Below are positions 8,870-18,254 of a DNA stretch of 64,000 nt, one piece after another. The position numbers and the translations under genes are program-made. The notes beneath the pieces were generated by a model. The model was given only the letters and a program-made list of their open reading frames with translations. It was not told the origin of the DNA and did not search any database. The stretch is taken from positions 62,001-126,000 of the forward strand of contig CALYQD010000005.1 of the NCBI GenBank assembly GCA_945280365.1, written 5' to 3'. Origin of the DNA: an uncultured Apibacter sp. Lineage in GTDB: Bacteria > Bacteroidota > Bacteroidia > Flavobacteriales > Weeksellaceae. Each line of letters opens with the position of its first letter. Position 1 is the first letter of the stretch.

Positions 8870-11200
8870 ATGAAAATCTTTTTTTGCTTTGTCTGTTCAT
8901 TATTGTGCATTTGTGGATATAGCCAAGTTTTCGCAACAATTGAGGGTAAAGTGGTTACAAAAAATGGATTGTCTGTAGAAAATTGCGAAATAAGATTTAT
9001 AGGTGATACCATTCTGACTGTTTATAGTGATGCTGATGGAAAATTTAAAATTTCCGATTTAAATATAAGAGAATATACCGTTTTCATTTTAGATAAAGGT
9101 GAAATTGTCTATGAAGGAGTAGCTAAATTGGATCAACCAATTGTTTACCATTTAGATTTTATTACGAATTCATATAAATTTAATGATATAGAAGAAATAA
9201 TTGTACAAGGGAGTCATACACAAAATCAAAGTGAATATGTGGCTAAAATGCCGTTAAAAAATATTGAAAATCCGCAGGTTTATACAACGATCACTAAAGA
9301 AATTATGAATAAACAGATGGTAACTACTTCAGAAGAAGCTTTAAAAAATGTACCGGGAGGAAACAATCTCGTGCAAGGACCTGGATCGGGAGGGGTATGG
9401 CTATCATTAATGATGAGAGGATTTAATACGGATATAGGTTTACGCAATGGACTTTCAACCAATTTAGCAGGCCTGACCGATATGGTTAACGTAGAAAGAT
9501 TAGAAGTGGTAAAAGGACCTTCTGGAACTTTATTTGGCTCTATTATATCCTATGGAGGAATGATAAATAAAATAACTAAAAAGCCTTATGATAAATTTAG
9601 AGGTGCGATTTCTTATACTACCGGTTCATGGGGCTTATCACGTTTAGTTTTAGATATTAATTCTCCCATAAAAGATACGGCCGTGTTGTTCAGAATTAAT
9701 ACCTTATACCATACAGAAGATTATTTTCAGGAATATGCGGGAAGGAAAACTTGGGCAATAGATCCGGGTTTAACTTATTTGGTAAATGATCACTTAACAT
9801 TAAATTTCGACCTTGAGTTATTTCAAACTTCCGGAAATACTAATTTTTACAGCAAAGGGAATAAACTAAATGTTAAAAAGTTTACATATTTACCGTATAA
9901 TCCCAAAAAATCTTTATCTGACAAAGATTTAGTTAGTGATAACGACATAATAAATGTTTTTGCAGAGGCAAAATATAAAATATCAAATACTTGGATTTCG
10001 CAAACTCTGTACTCTTTTTCAAAGTCTGAAAATAAAGCAAATTATCTGTTTTTAACCTTCTTAGACAATGAAAACATTCAAAGAAAGATTATGAAAGTTC
10101 CTAGTACCTTTAATCGTTATAACGCACAACAAAACTTTATAGGTAAATTTAATTTAGGGAGAGTAAAAAACGAGTTTCTTGCAGGGATAGACTATTTATA
10201 TTACACTAATGAAGATAAAAGATCGCAAATAGTGTATGACGAAATAAATATTTACCAAGCAGATTTATCTTTATCTATAGATAAATACAATTCATTGATT
10301 GCTGCGGAACCCCCATTTGCACAATATTCCAGAAAACATAATATATTAGGAATTTATGTCTCAGATGTTGTTAAAATAAAAGACCGGTTAAATTTACTCA
10401 TGTCATTAAGAATGGATTATTATAAAGCTAAAGGCGGTAACTATCTAAATATAAAATCATATAACTACGACGATTCCCAAACTTCTTGGTCTCCTAAGTT
10501 CGGCCTAGTATACGAAATAATTAAAGATAATTTATCATTTTTTGGAAATTATATGGATGGGTTTAGTAATGTGGTAGATACCAGTTCACCTATTGGTCAA
10601 AAGAAGAGTTATAAACCTGAACATGCTAACCAATGGGAAGGTGGAGTGAAGTTAGATATGTTAGATCATAAAATAGTATCCACGATTAGCTATTATGATA
10701 TAAAAGTAAAAAACTCTTTACGAACTGTTTCAGACGGAACAGACATCTATACGGTTCAAGATGGTACTAGAAAAAGTAAAGGAATAGAAGTTGAGATAAA
10801 AGCTGCACTAATAAGTGGATGGAATATTTTTATCGGATATGGATATAATGATAGTCGCTATAAAAAAGCTAATGCTTCCATTGAGGGTAAACATCCTTAT
10901 AATACCCCCTATAATTCTTTTAATTTTTGGACCGATTATGCTCTTACCCAAAACAAATTAAAGGGAGTAGGGATAGGAATGGGTATGAATTCCGTAGGAA
11001 AATCATTTTGGGATGATGTTAATACCTTTATTATTTCAGGATACACCACATTAGATATGAGTATTTTTTATAAAACTGATAACTATAAAGTTTCTCTAAA
11101 AATGAATAATATAACAGATAAAACATATTGGACGAGCAGCTATTGGGCACAACCACAAAAACCAAGACAAATCCTAGCATCGTTAAGTTATAATTTTTAA
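8870..11200 (+). CDS. TonB-dependent siderophore receptor
   Basis: 776 residues. A signal peptide (about 1-19) precedes a carboxypeptidase-regulatory-like beta-sandwich of about 75 residues (IEGKVVTKNGLSVENCEIRF, DADGKFKISDLN). The plug is at about 105-240 (EEIIVQGSHTQN, TTSEEALKNVPGG, VNVERLEVVKGPSGTLFG). A barrel follows, ending in ASLSYNF with the terminal Phe typical of outer-membrane barrels. The plug wording matches the FhuA/FoxA/FepA type of siderophore receptors. The downstream gene, 13 bases away, is a Fes/IroE-like esterase, which supports a ferric siderophore with ester bonds as ligand. Regulation probably acts through the repeats upstream. Confidence 0.85.
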   Translation: MKIFFCFVCSLLCICGYSQVFATIEGKVVTKNGLSVENCEIRFIGDTILTVYSDADGKFKISDLNIREYTVFILDKGEIVYEGVAKLDQPIVYHLDFITNSYKFNDIEEIIVQGSHTQNQSEYVAKMPLKNIENPQVYTTITKEIMNKQMVTTSEEALKNVPGGNNLVQGPGSGGVWLSLMMRGFNTDIGLRNGLSTNLAGLTDMVNVERLEVVKGPSGTLFGSIISYGGMINKITKKPYDKFRGAISYTTGSWGLSRLVLDINSPIKDTAVLFRINTLYHTEDYFQEYAGRKTWAIDPGLTYLVNDHLTLNFDLELFQTSGNTNFYSKGNKLNVKKFTYLPYNPKKSLSDKDLVSDNDIINVFAEAKYKISNTWISQTLYSFSKSENKANYLFLTFLDNENIQRKIMKVPSTFNRYNAQQNFIGKFNLGRVKNEFLAGIDYLYYTNEDKRSQIVYDEINIYQADLSLSIDKYNSLIAAEPPFAQYSRKHNILGIYVSDVVKIKDRLNLLMSLRMDYYKAKGGNYLNIKSYNYDDSQTSWSPKFGLVYEIIKDNLSFFGNYMDGFSNVVDTSSPIGQKKSYKPEHANQWEGGVKLDMLDHKIVSTISYYDIKVKNSLRTVSDGTDIYTVQDGTRKSKGIEVEIKAALISGWNIFIGYGYNDSRYKKANASIEGKHPYNTPYNSFNFWTDYALTQNKLKGVGIGMGMNSVGKSFWDDVNTFIISGYTTLDMSIFYKTDNYKVSLKMNNITDKTYWTSSYWAQPQKPRQILASLSYNF

Positions 11201-11213
11201 TATAAATTAATAT

Positions 11214-12299
11214 ATGAAAAAAAATCTAGTACTAATAATAGGTATGGTTTTATTTATTACATTTCTATATGGGCAAGAAGAATTGAATGTTGGTAAAAAA
11301 TATAATCTTTACTCAAATGAACTACATGAAAATAGAGAATATTGGATATACCTTCCTGATGGATATGAATCCTATAAAGAAAAGTACCCAGTGATTTATT
11401 TACTTGATGGAGAATCTAATTTTTTTACCTTAGTTGCCGTGCAGAAGGCATTGACAAAGGGAATGTATAATTATATGCCGGAGTCCATTATAGTAGGAGT
11501 TGTAAACACGAATAGAACCAGAGATTTGACGCCCAGTAAATCTTTTCTCAAGAGAGACGGGAATATTTTTTTTGAAAACAGTGGAGGTGCGGAAAAATTT
11601 TATAATTTTTTAATTGAAGAATTAAGACCTCATGTAGACTCAACCTATAGATCCAATAATTATAATATATTGGTCGGACATTCATTTGGAGGTTTATTTG
11701 TCATAAATACATGGGTGCATCATCCATTGTCTTTTAATTCTTACGTATCCATAGATCCTAGTTTATGGTGGGATAATAGAAAAATAATTAAAGAGTCAAA
11801 AGATATTTGGAAGAAGATAGGCTATAAAGGAAAAAACTTATATATAGCTATGTCTAAAAAGGACAAACAAGGAAATAATGAACATTCCGATGCTATAAAT
11901 GATTTTTGTCAAGAATTATCCAGTGAAAATTCATTGAAAAATAATTTATTAAGATTCAAATGGAAATACTATCCTGAGGAAGATCATGGAACTATAATTA
12001 TGCCAGGAATTTACGATTCATTTAAATTTATTTTTCAAGGGATTACTTTACCTGTTAAGAAAATTCCTAAAAACCCGGAATTAATAGACAAATATTATAA
12101 CAAACTATCATCAGAATTGAATTATACATTTGAACCTTCTGAAAACTTACTTTATAACTTGGCGGAATATGCGCTTTCAGTTGGTGAAACGGAGGGAGCA
12201 TTAAAAATCATTGAACAAAATATAAAATTAGATCCTGAAAATGTGAAAATCAGAGAAATTGAAAAAAATATTCGTAAAGAATTCAAACTAAATAATTAA
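11214..12299 (+). CDS. secreted Fes/IroE-like esterase (putative siderophore hydrolase)
   Basis: 361 residues. A signal peptide (about 1-20) is followed by an alpha/beta-hydrolase of the esterase D / IroE group. The nucleophile is Ser157 in the elbow GHSFGG and the probable catalytic His is 258 in EEDHGT; the acid may lie near the YIAMSKKD stretch. The C-terminal 80 residues (NLAEYALSVGETEGALKIIEQN) look like one or two TPR units. Family members cleave enterobactin-type trilactones or other esters. Position behind a siderophore receptor and the export signal suggest periplasmic cleavage of an imported siderophore to release iron. A simple carboxylesterase cannot be excluded. Confidence 0.8.
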   Translation: MKKNLVLIIGMVLFITFLYGQEELNVGKKYNLYSNELHENREYWIYLPDGYESYKEKYPVIYLLDGESNFFTLVAVQKALTKGMYNYMPESIIVGVVNTNRTRDLTPSKSFLKRDGNIFFENSGGAEKFYNFLIEELRPHVDSTYRSNNYNILVGHSFGGLFVINTWVHHPLSFNSYVSIDPSLWWDNRKIIKESKDIWKKIGYKGKNLYIAMSKKDKQGNNEHSDAINDFCQELSSENSLKNNLLRFKWKYYPEEDHGTIIMPGIYDSFKFIFQGITLPVKKIPKNPELIDKYYNKLSSELNYTFEPSENLLYNLAEYALSVGETEGALKIIEQNIKLDPENVKIREIEKNIRKEFKLNN

Positions 12300-12349
12300 C
12301 TAAGAAAATTTTGAAATAATTGGAATGAAAAATAATTTAATAAGTAAAA

Positions 12350-12376
12350 AAGCCTCAAAATCTAATTTTGAGGCTT
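12350..12376 (-). terminator. terminator between esterase and DUF4136 genes
   Basis: An 11-bp perfect stem (AAGCCTCAAAA/TTTTGAGGCTT) with a 5-base loop. The minus-strand side continues as a T tract, so it mainly ends the DUF4136 gene, but it can also stop the convergent esterase transcript. Confidence 0.75.
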
Positions 12377-12384
12377 TAATAATC

Positions 12385-12924
12385 CTAATAATAGGAATTA
12401 TTTTTTTTTCTAGGAGGATAGTAATTAAAGATTTTTTGAAATGCATTATTAATTTGTTTTTCTTTATTATTCATATCACCCACATCAAAACCTTCTACGA
12501 TACCTTCCCAAACTAAAATATTTTTTTTAGAATCAACCAAGTGAAAAGTCAATTTTCCTTCACGGGTTTCATATACGGTACTTGTAGGAGCCCAATAATA
12601 CCCCCAGCCCCATGGACCATTCCAATAAGGGTCATTATAAACATTAATTACTTTTTTAGATGAAGCAAGTACATTTACTATAAGATCCCCATTAGTACTT
12701 TCGGTTAGTCCTTTATTTTCTAATTGTTGTTTCAAAGCCCTTGTAATTCGACTTTTATCTATGTCATTCATTTTTAATTTATCTATTCCTTGCTGATAAA
12801 TTGTAAAAGACTTATAATTTGAAAAATCGACTGTTTTATCATAGTCATAGGAGGTAGTTAATGCACAACTTGATAGTAAAATACAAAAAGCAGCCATGAC
12901 TAAAAGCTTTAATTTCATAGACAT
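12385..12924 (-). CDS. DUF4136 lipoprotein
   Basis: 179 residues. The signal peptide ends in the lipobox LLSSC, so the mature protein is probably lipid-anchored. The body matches the DUF4136 pattern: YDYDKTVDFSNYKSFTIY, then I..AL...L..KG, a mid-section rich in Trp/Gly/Tyr (DPYWNGPWGWGYYW), and GKLTFHLVDSKKNILVWEG. Function unknown; such proteins are usually envelope-associated. Translation could start at either Met1 or Met3 with no effect on the mature protein. Monocistronic. Confidence 0.85.
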   Translation of the reverse strand: MSMKLKLLVMAAFCILLSSCALTTSYDYDKTVDFSNYKSFTIYQQGIDKLKMNDIDKSRITRALKQQLENKGLTESTNGDLIVNVLASSKKVINVYNDPYWNGPWGWGYYWAPTSTVYETREGKLTFHLVDSKKNILVWEGIVEGFDVGDMNNKEKQINNAFQKIFNYYPPRKKNNSYY

Positions 12925-13079
12925 ATTTATTTTAATTAATATTTTGGGTTAAAAATTGACAATCTAATATTATACCAAAATTTATAAAAATAGCAAACAA
13001 TTCCAACATTATAAATTATAAATATTATACAATTAGAAAATCATATAAAATAACTAAAAATTAATTGATTAAAAACTTG

Positions 13080-13087
13080 TAAATTTG
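13080..13087 (+). promoter_or_regulatory. -7 promoter element upstream of the HAD-map operon
   Basis: TAAATTTG fits TAnnTTTG and lies 48 bases before the start at 13136. A TTG at 13065 is too close to be a standard -33 element. Confidence 0.45.
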
Positions 13088-13135
13088 CGAAAAAATTAGC
13101 TATATATAAGGCTGAAAAAAAAATAATTTAACTAA

Positions 13136-13579
13136 ATGAATAATAAGATTATTGCTATAGACTTTGATGGGACAATAGTAGAAGATAAATACCCTGAAAT
13201 AGGAAAACCAATGATTTTTGCGTTTGAAACTATGAAAAGACTTCAAAATAAAGGTTTCCGTTTAATACTTTGGACCTATAGACAAGGTGAAAAATTAGAC
13301 GAGGCAGTTAAATTTTGTTATGAGAATGGAATTGAATTTTATGCAGTAAACTCCAGTTTTGAAGGAGAAATATTTGATATTAAAAATCAAAGTAGGAAAA
13401 TAAATGCAGATTATTTTATTGATGATCGAAATTTAGGAGGTTTTCCAGGTTGGGGAGAAGTATATGAAATTATAAAAGAAAAAATAGAATTTGGAATAGA
13501 AGGAAAACAGATATTAGCCTATTCTAAACGTAAACATAAAAATAAGAGAGGTTTTTTTTCAAGAATTTTTAACTTATGA
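13136..13579 (+). CDS. small HAD-family phosphatase
   Basis: 147 residues. HAD motif I is IIAIDFDGTIVED with both aspartates, motif II is LILWTYRQ (Thr), and motif IV is YFIDDRNLGG. This is the BT0820-like group of small phosphatases common in Bacteroidota; substrate unknown. Its stop overlaps the start of map (ATGA), so the two are translationally coupled. The C-terminus ends in a basic tail (KRKHKNKRGFFSRIF). Confidence 0.8.
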   Translation: MNNKIIAIDFDGTIVEDKYPEIGKPMIFAFETMKRLQNKGFRLILWTYRQGEKLDEAVKFCYENGIEFYAVNSSFEGEIFDIKNQSRKINADYFIDDRNLGGFPGWGEVYEIIKEKIEFGIEGKQILAYSKRKHKNKRGFFSRIFNL

Positions 13580-14382
13580 TACAATTAAAAACAAAAGATG
13601 AAATTGAATTGATGTATGAAAGTGCTCAATTAGTTTCTAAAACTTTGGGTATGTTGGCTAAAGAAGTAAAACCTGGAGTTACTACATTACACCTGGATAA
13701 ATTAGCGGAAGAATATATAAGGGATAATGGGGCAATTCCCGGATTTTTAGGTCTATATGATTTCCCTAATACTCTTTGTATGTCACCCAATGAACAAGTG
13801 GTTCATGGAATACCTAATAACAAGCCACTTAAAGAAGGAGATATTATTTCTATTGACTGCGGAGCTTTAAAAAATGGTTTTTATGGAGATCAGGCCTTTA
13901 CATTTGCTGTCGGGACTATTGATCCTGAAATTGATAAAATGATGCGTATAACAAGACAAAGTTTATATGCAGGTATTAAAAAATGTAAAGTTGGAAATCG
14001 AATAGGGGATGTAAGTTTTGCTATTCAATTGATTTGTGAAAATGCAGGATATGGCGTAGTACGTGAATTGGTAGGTCACGGTTTAGGAAAAGAGATGCAT
14101 GAAGATCCCCAAGTTCCAAACTACGGAAGAAAAGGAAGCGGCCCAAAAATCGAAGAAGGATTAGTAATAGCCATTGAGCCGATGATTAATATGGGAACTT
14201 ATAAAGTAAAATTTCATAATGACGGTTGGACTGTAACAACCAAAGATAATCTACCATCCTGCCATTTTGAACATGATGTGGCTGTAGTAGATGGAGAACC
14301 CAAATTATTGTCAACTTATAAATATATATATGAAGCATTAGGGATTTCCTCAAATGAGGAAGAAGAATTTTTATATAAATAG
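13576..14382 (+). CDS. map: methionine aminopeptidase type I
   Basis: 268 residues, cytosolic enzyme that removes the initiator methionine. The five metal ligands of the pita-bread fold are recognisable: Asp in ISIDCGALKNG, Asp in GDQAFTF, His in VGHGLGKEMHED, Glu in AIEPMIN and Glu in HFEHDVAVV. The substrate His (VVHGIP) is also present. Overlaps the HAD gene by 4 bases; the next gene follows after 16 bases, forming an operon of modification enzymes. In many flavobacteria map likewise precedes a methyltransferase gene. Confidence 0.95.
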   Translation: MIQLKTKDEIELMYESAQLVSKTLGMLAKEVKPGVTTLHLDKLAEEYIRDNGAIPGFLGLYDFPNTLCMSPNEQVVHGIPNNKPLKEGDIISIDCGALKNGFYGDQAFTFAVGTIDPEIDKMMRITRQSLYAGIKKCKVGNRIGDVSFAIQLICENAGYGVVRELVGHGLGKEMHEDPQVPNYGRKGSGPKIEEGLVIAIEPMINMGTYKVKFHNDGWTVTTKDNLPSCHFEHDVAVVDGEPKLLSTYKYIYEALGISSNEEEEFLYK

Positions 14383-14398
14383 ATAGCCGCACTAATAA

Positions 14399-15175
14399 AT
14401 GAAGCAAATATTTAAATTTTTCTTGAATTTAATCCCTAGACCCATACTCATTAAATTCAGCTATTTTTTAGCTCCCGTATTCTCATTATTATATAGAGGA
14501 AATAAATTGGTCGATCCTATAGATGGAAAACAATATCGAAAATTTCTTCCATATGGATATGGAAATCCTAGAGAAAACGCATTATCTCCCGGAACTTTAT
14601 CACTTGAAAGACACAGATTAATGTGGTTGTATCTTCAAAGGGATACGAATTTTTTTTCTGCTCGGTTGAAAGTTTTAAGCATTGCTCCTGAACAATGTTT
14701 TCTTAAACGATTCAAAGCATTAAAAAATCTGGATTATACAACGGCGGATCTTTATTCACCTATCGTAGATGTAAAAGCCGATATCCTGGATTTACCATTT
14801 AACAATTGCGAATTTGATGTGATTTTTTGCAATCATGTGTTAGAACATATTGAGGATGATTCGAAAGCTATGTCTGAGTTATATAGAGTTATGAAACCGG
14901 GAGGTTGGGGAATTTTTCAAGTTCCAATGAGATATAGTTATGAAAAAACTTATGAAGATTTTTCTATAAAAGATAGAGAAGAGAGAAAAAAACACTTTGG
15001 ACAATATGATCACGTAAGATGGTACGGAATGGATTATTTTGAAAGACTTGAAAAAGTAGGTTTCAAGGTTGAAAAAGTTAAATATTATGAAGTTTTATCA
15101 GAGAAAGAAATGCAAAAATATGCTCTTTCGAATAATGAAATTCTTCCGGTCGTAAGAAAAATGGCTGAAAATTAA
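14399..15175 (+). CDS. SAM-dependent methyltransferase, class I
   Basis: 258 residues. The core reads FDVIFCNHVLEHIEDDSKAMSELYRVMKPGGWGIFQVP, the motif IV to VI region of class I methyltransferases (Methyltransf_11 type). Motif I (LKVLSIAPEQCFL) lacks the usual GxGxG, but DLPFNNCEFD fits motif III. An N-terminal hydrophobic segment (residues about 4-33) might associate with the membrane. Substrate unknown. Co-transcribed with map and the TrmH-like gene by spacing. Confidence 0.75.
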   Translation: MKQIFKFFLNLIPRPILIKFSYFLAPVFSLLYRGNKLVDPIDGKQYRKFLPYGYGNPRENALSPGTLSLERHRLMWLYLQRDTNFFSARLKVLSIAPEQCFLKRFKALKNLDYTTADLYSPIVDVKADILDLPFNNCEFDVIFCNHVLEHIEDDSKAMSELYRVMKPGGWGIFQVPMRYSYEKTYEDFSIKDREERKKHFGQYDHVRWYGMDYFERLEKVGFKVEKVKYYEVLSEKEMQKYALSNNEILPVVRKMAEN

Positions 15176-15207
15176 TTAAGTTTTTAGATTAAAGTTATCC
15201 CTAAAAT

Positions 15208-15759
15208 ATGCATTCAAAAGGAAAAATAGAAAAATTAAAATTAGAATCACTAAATAGGAAATCCATAGAAGTATATAAAGAAAGTAAGAAAATTCCTGTT
15301 TTAGTATTACTTGATCAAGTACGATCCATGCACAATGTAGGATCAGTATTTAGAACTTCAGATGCCTTTTCTATTGACAAAGTTTATTTATGTGGGATAA
15401 CTCCTTGTCCTCCTCATCGAGAAATACAAAAAACCGCTTTAGGAGCTACAGAAAGTGTAGAATGGGAACATCAAGGAAATATAGAAGAATTAATCATTCG
15501 CTTAAAGGAACAAGGCTACATTATAATAGGCGTAGAGCAAGTAAAAGGAAGTATAATGTTACAAGATTATTCCATAGACATGAAACAAAAATATGCATTA
15601 ATTCTTGGAAATGAAGTGGAAGGAATAAGCGAGCAAATTCTTAATTTAATTGATGTTTTTGTTGAAATACCTCAATCTGGAACAAAACATTCTTTAAATG
15701 TTAGTGTTTGTGCCGGAATTGTACTTTGGGAGTGGTATCGCGCTTTAGTTACATATTAA
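15208..15759 (+). CDS. TrmH/SpoU-family RNA 2'-O-methyltransferase
   Basis: 183 residues with the SPOUT knot motifs. Motif 1 is NVGSVFRTSDAF, motif 2 is YALILGNEVEGI, and motif 3 is VEIPQSGTKHSLNVSVCAGI. Family enzymes methylate the 2'-hydroxyl of tRNA or rRNA nucleotides. There is no N-terminal substrate-binding extension as in RlmB, which makes a tRNA target (TrmL/TrmH-like) more likely, although the target cannot be fixed from sequence. Confidence 0.85.
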   Translation: MHSKGKIEKLKLESLNRKSIEVYKESKKIPVLVLLDQVRSMHNVGSVFRTSDAFSIDKVYLCGITPCPPHREIQKTALGATESVEWEHQGNIEELIIRLKEQGYIIIGVEQVKGSIMLQDYSIDMKQKYALILGNEVEGISEQILNLIDVFVEIPQSGTKHSLNVSVCAGIVLWEWYRALVTY

Positions 15760-15956
15760 AAAATGAAATGAAGAAAATTATTTTTTTAAAAACTCATCTT
15801 ATTTTATATATTTTGTAAGGAAATGTAATTAGTTAAAATCCAAGTTGAGATGAGAAATAACAATTGAAAAATATAAATTTTTTGAATGAATATTAAATAA
15901 TACTATGTAAATCTAAATAAAAAATATTTTTATGAATTGATAGTATGTTTTAAGAT

Positions 15957-15988
15957 AAAAGTTCGGAGTTTTAATTATCCGAACTTTT
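15957..15988. terminator. bidirectional terminator
   Basis: An 11-bp stem AAAAGTTCGGA/TCCGAACTTTT with a 10-base loop. Both strands have the A/T flanks needed. It lies between the TrmH-like gene and the convergent DHS-like gene. Confidence 0.75.
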
Positions 15989-16013
15989 TATATTATTTAC
16001 TCAGGATAAGCAA

Positions 16014-16985
16014 TTACATCTCCAGTATATATGCAAATACAAGAGGAGCTACAATTGTAGCATCACTTTCAATAATGAATTTAGGGGTATTAATGTCTAG
16101 TTTTCCCCAAGTAATTTTTTCATTAGGAACAGCTCCTGAATACGAGCCATAGCTGGTTGTTGAATCGGATATCTGACAGAAATAACTCCAGAACGGTACA
16201 TCTTCCCATTCTAAATCCTGATACATCATAGGTACAACACAAATTGGGAAATCTCCTGAAATTCCTCCTGCAATTTGGAAAAATCCAACTCCTTTACCAC
16301 CGGAATTATTGCGATACCATTCGGTAAGGTAAATCATATATTCTATACCTGTTTTCATGGTAGAAGCTTTTAAATTTCCCTTGATAACATTTGCTGCAAA
16401 TATATTTCCCATAGTACTGTCTTCCCAGCCTGGAACCACAATCGGTAAGTTCTTTTCAGCAGCTGCTAACATCCAGCTGTTTTTCGGATCTATTTCGTAA
16501 TACTGTTCCAACACTCCTGAAAGTAGCATTTGATACATATATTCATGAGGAAAATATCTTTCTCCTTTCTCATCTGCATTTTTCCATATTTTTTCAATAT
16601 GTTGCTGAATTCTTCGGAAAGCCTCCTCTTCAGGAATACAAGTATCTGTAACACGATTTAAATGATTTTCCAACAATTCCCATTCTTGTTGCGGAGTAAG
16701 ATCGCGATATTCTGGAATTCTCTTATAATGAGAATGAGCAACTAAATTCATAATGTCTTCTTCAAGATTAGCTCCGGTACAAGAGATAATAGACACTTTA
16801 TCTTGGCGGATCATTTCTGCCAAAATTTTACCTAATTCAGCGGTGCTCATTGCACCTCCCATAGTAATCATCATTTTTCCCCCATCTTTAAGATGAGCTA
16901 CATAACCTTTAGCAGCATCTACTAAGGTTGCAGAATTGAAATGTAAAAAATATTTCTCAATAAATTCCGAAATAGGTTTATTCAT
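16014..16985 (-). CDS. deoxyhypusine synthase-like protein
   Basis: 323 residues, full length for the DHS family. Recognisable are the NAD-binding regions (MITMGGAMSTAELGKILAEMI, ISCTGANLEEDI) and the C-terminal EKITWGK, whose Lys295 matches the lysine that carries the butylamine intermediate in eukaryotic DHS. Bacteria have no eIF5A, so bacterial relatives are thought to use polyamines or related amines as acceptors (homospermidine-synthase-type activity is known for some). The exact product here is unknown. The terC-like gene lies 27 bases upstream on the same strand, so a common transcript is likely. Confidence 0.85.
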   Translation of the reverse strand: MNKPISEFIEKYFLHFNSATLVDAAKGYVAHLKDGGKMMITMGGAMSTAELGKILAEMIRQDKVSIISCTGANLEEDIMNLVAHSHYKRIPEYRDLTPQQEWELLENHLNRVTDTCIPEEEAFRRIQQHIEKIWKNADEKGERYFPHEYMYQMLLSGVLEQYYEIDPKNSWMLAAAEKNLPIVVPGWEDSTMGNIFAANVIKGNLKASTMKTGIEYMIYLTEWYRNNSGGKGVGFFQIAGGISGDFPICVVPMMYQDLEWEDVPFWSYFCQISDSTTSYGSYSGAVPNEKITWGKLDINTPKFIIESDATIVAPLVFAYILEM

Positions 16986-17012
16986 TGTAAATTCTAATTT
17001 TTATATATTAAA

Positions 17013-18086
17013 TTAAACATTTTTTGTTTTTTTTTCAGGAAATGTAATTGAAAGTAATACTGAAATTATTAATACTCCCGCGACTACTCCTAACGACACA
17101 ATCGATGAAATATGTAAAAATGGGGCAATCAACATTTTAATGCCTATGAAACTCAATATGATTGCTAATCCATATTTTAATTTACTGAACATATACATAA
17201 AATTAGCTAGTAAGAAATATAGAGATCTCAATCCTAAAATAGCAAATATATTAGATGTATATAAAATAAAAGGATCATTAGGAGCTACAGCAAAAATAGC
17301 CGGTATAGAATCGACTGCAAAAATTAAATCCGTGAATTCTATAATCACTAAAGCTGTAAATAAGGGAGTTGCCATTTTTATACCCTTCTTTATGGTAAAG
17401 AATTTACTTCCATCCAACTCATCGGAGACCTTAAAAAAACGTTTAACGAAACGAGCACCGAAACTTTCATTCAGATTTTTTTTATCCTCACCTTCGTCAT
17501 CTTTTGAATTCCATGAATGAATCCCTGCATAAATGAGGAAGAAACCGAAAATAGTTAAAATTATATTGGGTCTGAAAAACTGCAATTGATCATAGTTAGC
17601 ATGCTCTGCACTTTCTTGGTTTAATATAAAATGAAAATTACCGATTGAAAAGGGAGGAAGATAAGTCTTATTAATCATTTCAACACCTAGGAAAATGAAG
17701 ACTGCTCTAAAAGCTAGGGCACCTATAATTCCCCAAAATAAAATTTTATGTTGAAATTCTTTAGGTATTTTAAAAAAACCAAAGACCATGATAAACACAA
17801 AAAGATTATCTACTGATAATGCTTTTTCAATCCAATAAGCAGATTGAAATTGAGAAAATTTCTCAAGAGCAAAGCTCGATCCGTCAGCTTGGCTAAATAC
17901 AAAATATATAATTCCACTAAAAATCATGGCTAATGAAATCCAGACTACGGACCAAATAGCTGCTTCTTTATTGGAAATTACATGCGATTTTTTATTAAGA
18001 ATTCCCAAATCAAGTAGAAGCATAATAATAATCGAAACCGCGAATATGGTAATTAATCCCGGATGATTAAGCATATTGTCCTGCAT
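17013..18086 (-). CDS. TerC/Alx-family integral membrane protein
   Basis: 357 residues with about nine transmembrane spans. Typical family segments are VWISLAMIFSGIIYF, EKALSVDNLFVFIMVFGFF (acidic residues within the membrane) and VIIEFTDLIFAVDSIPAIFAVA. TerC/Alx proteins handle metal ions (manganese export in characterised members) or tellurite resistance. A charged loop (SKDDEGEDKKNLNESFG) sits in the middle as in the family. Divergent from the Lrp-like gene. Confidence 0.88.
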   Translation of the reverse strand: MQDNMLNHPGLITIFAVSIIIMLLLDLGILNKKSHVISNKEAAIWSVVWISLAMIFSGIIYFVFSQADGSSFALEKFSQFQSAYWIEKALSVDNLFVFIMVFGFFKIPKEFQHKILFWGIIGALAFRAVFIFLGVEMINKTYLPPFSIGNFHFILNQESAEHANYDQLQFFRPNIILTIFGFFLIYAGIHSWNSKDDEGEDKKNLNESFGARFVKRFFKVSDELDGSKFFTIKKGIKMATPLFTALVIIEFTDLIFAVDSIPAIFAVAPNDPFILYTSNIFAILGLRSLYFLLANFMYMFSKLKYGLAIILSFIGIKMLIAPFLHISSIVSLGVVAGVLIISVLLSITFPEKKTKNV

Positions 18087-18254
18087 GTACAGCTATTTTT
18101 AAATTATTAAATTCAAAGTTAATTATTTTTATATAGAACGGCAAAAAGTAAAATCAATTTAAAATTGTCTGAATCGTGAAATATGGTAAAGCTTATAAAA
18201 GATAAAAAAGTAAATTGTATAATATTAATTAAGTATTTGTAATTTTACAAAAAA

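Noticed and set aside
12325..12516. 63-codon open frame on the plus strand
   Set aside because: It passes through a terminator and lies antisense to the DUF4136 lipoprotein gene, with a low-complexity hydrophobic sequence.
15937..16152. 71-codon open frame on the plus strand
   Set aside because: It runs through the terminator at 15957-15988 and lies antisense to the 3' end of the DHS-like gene.
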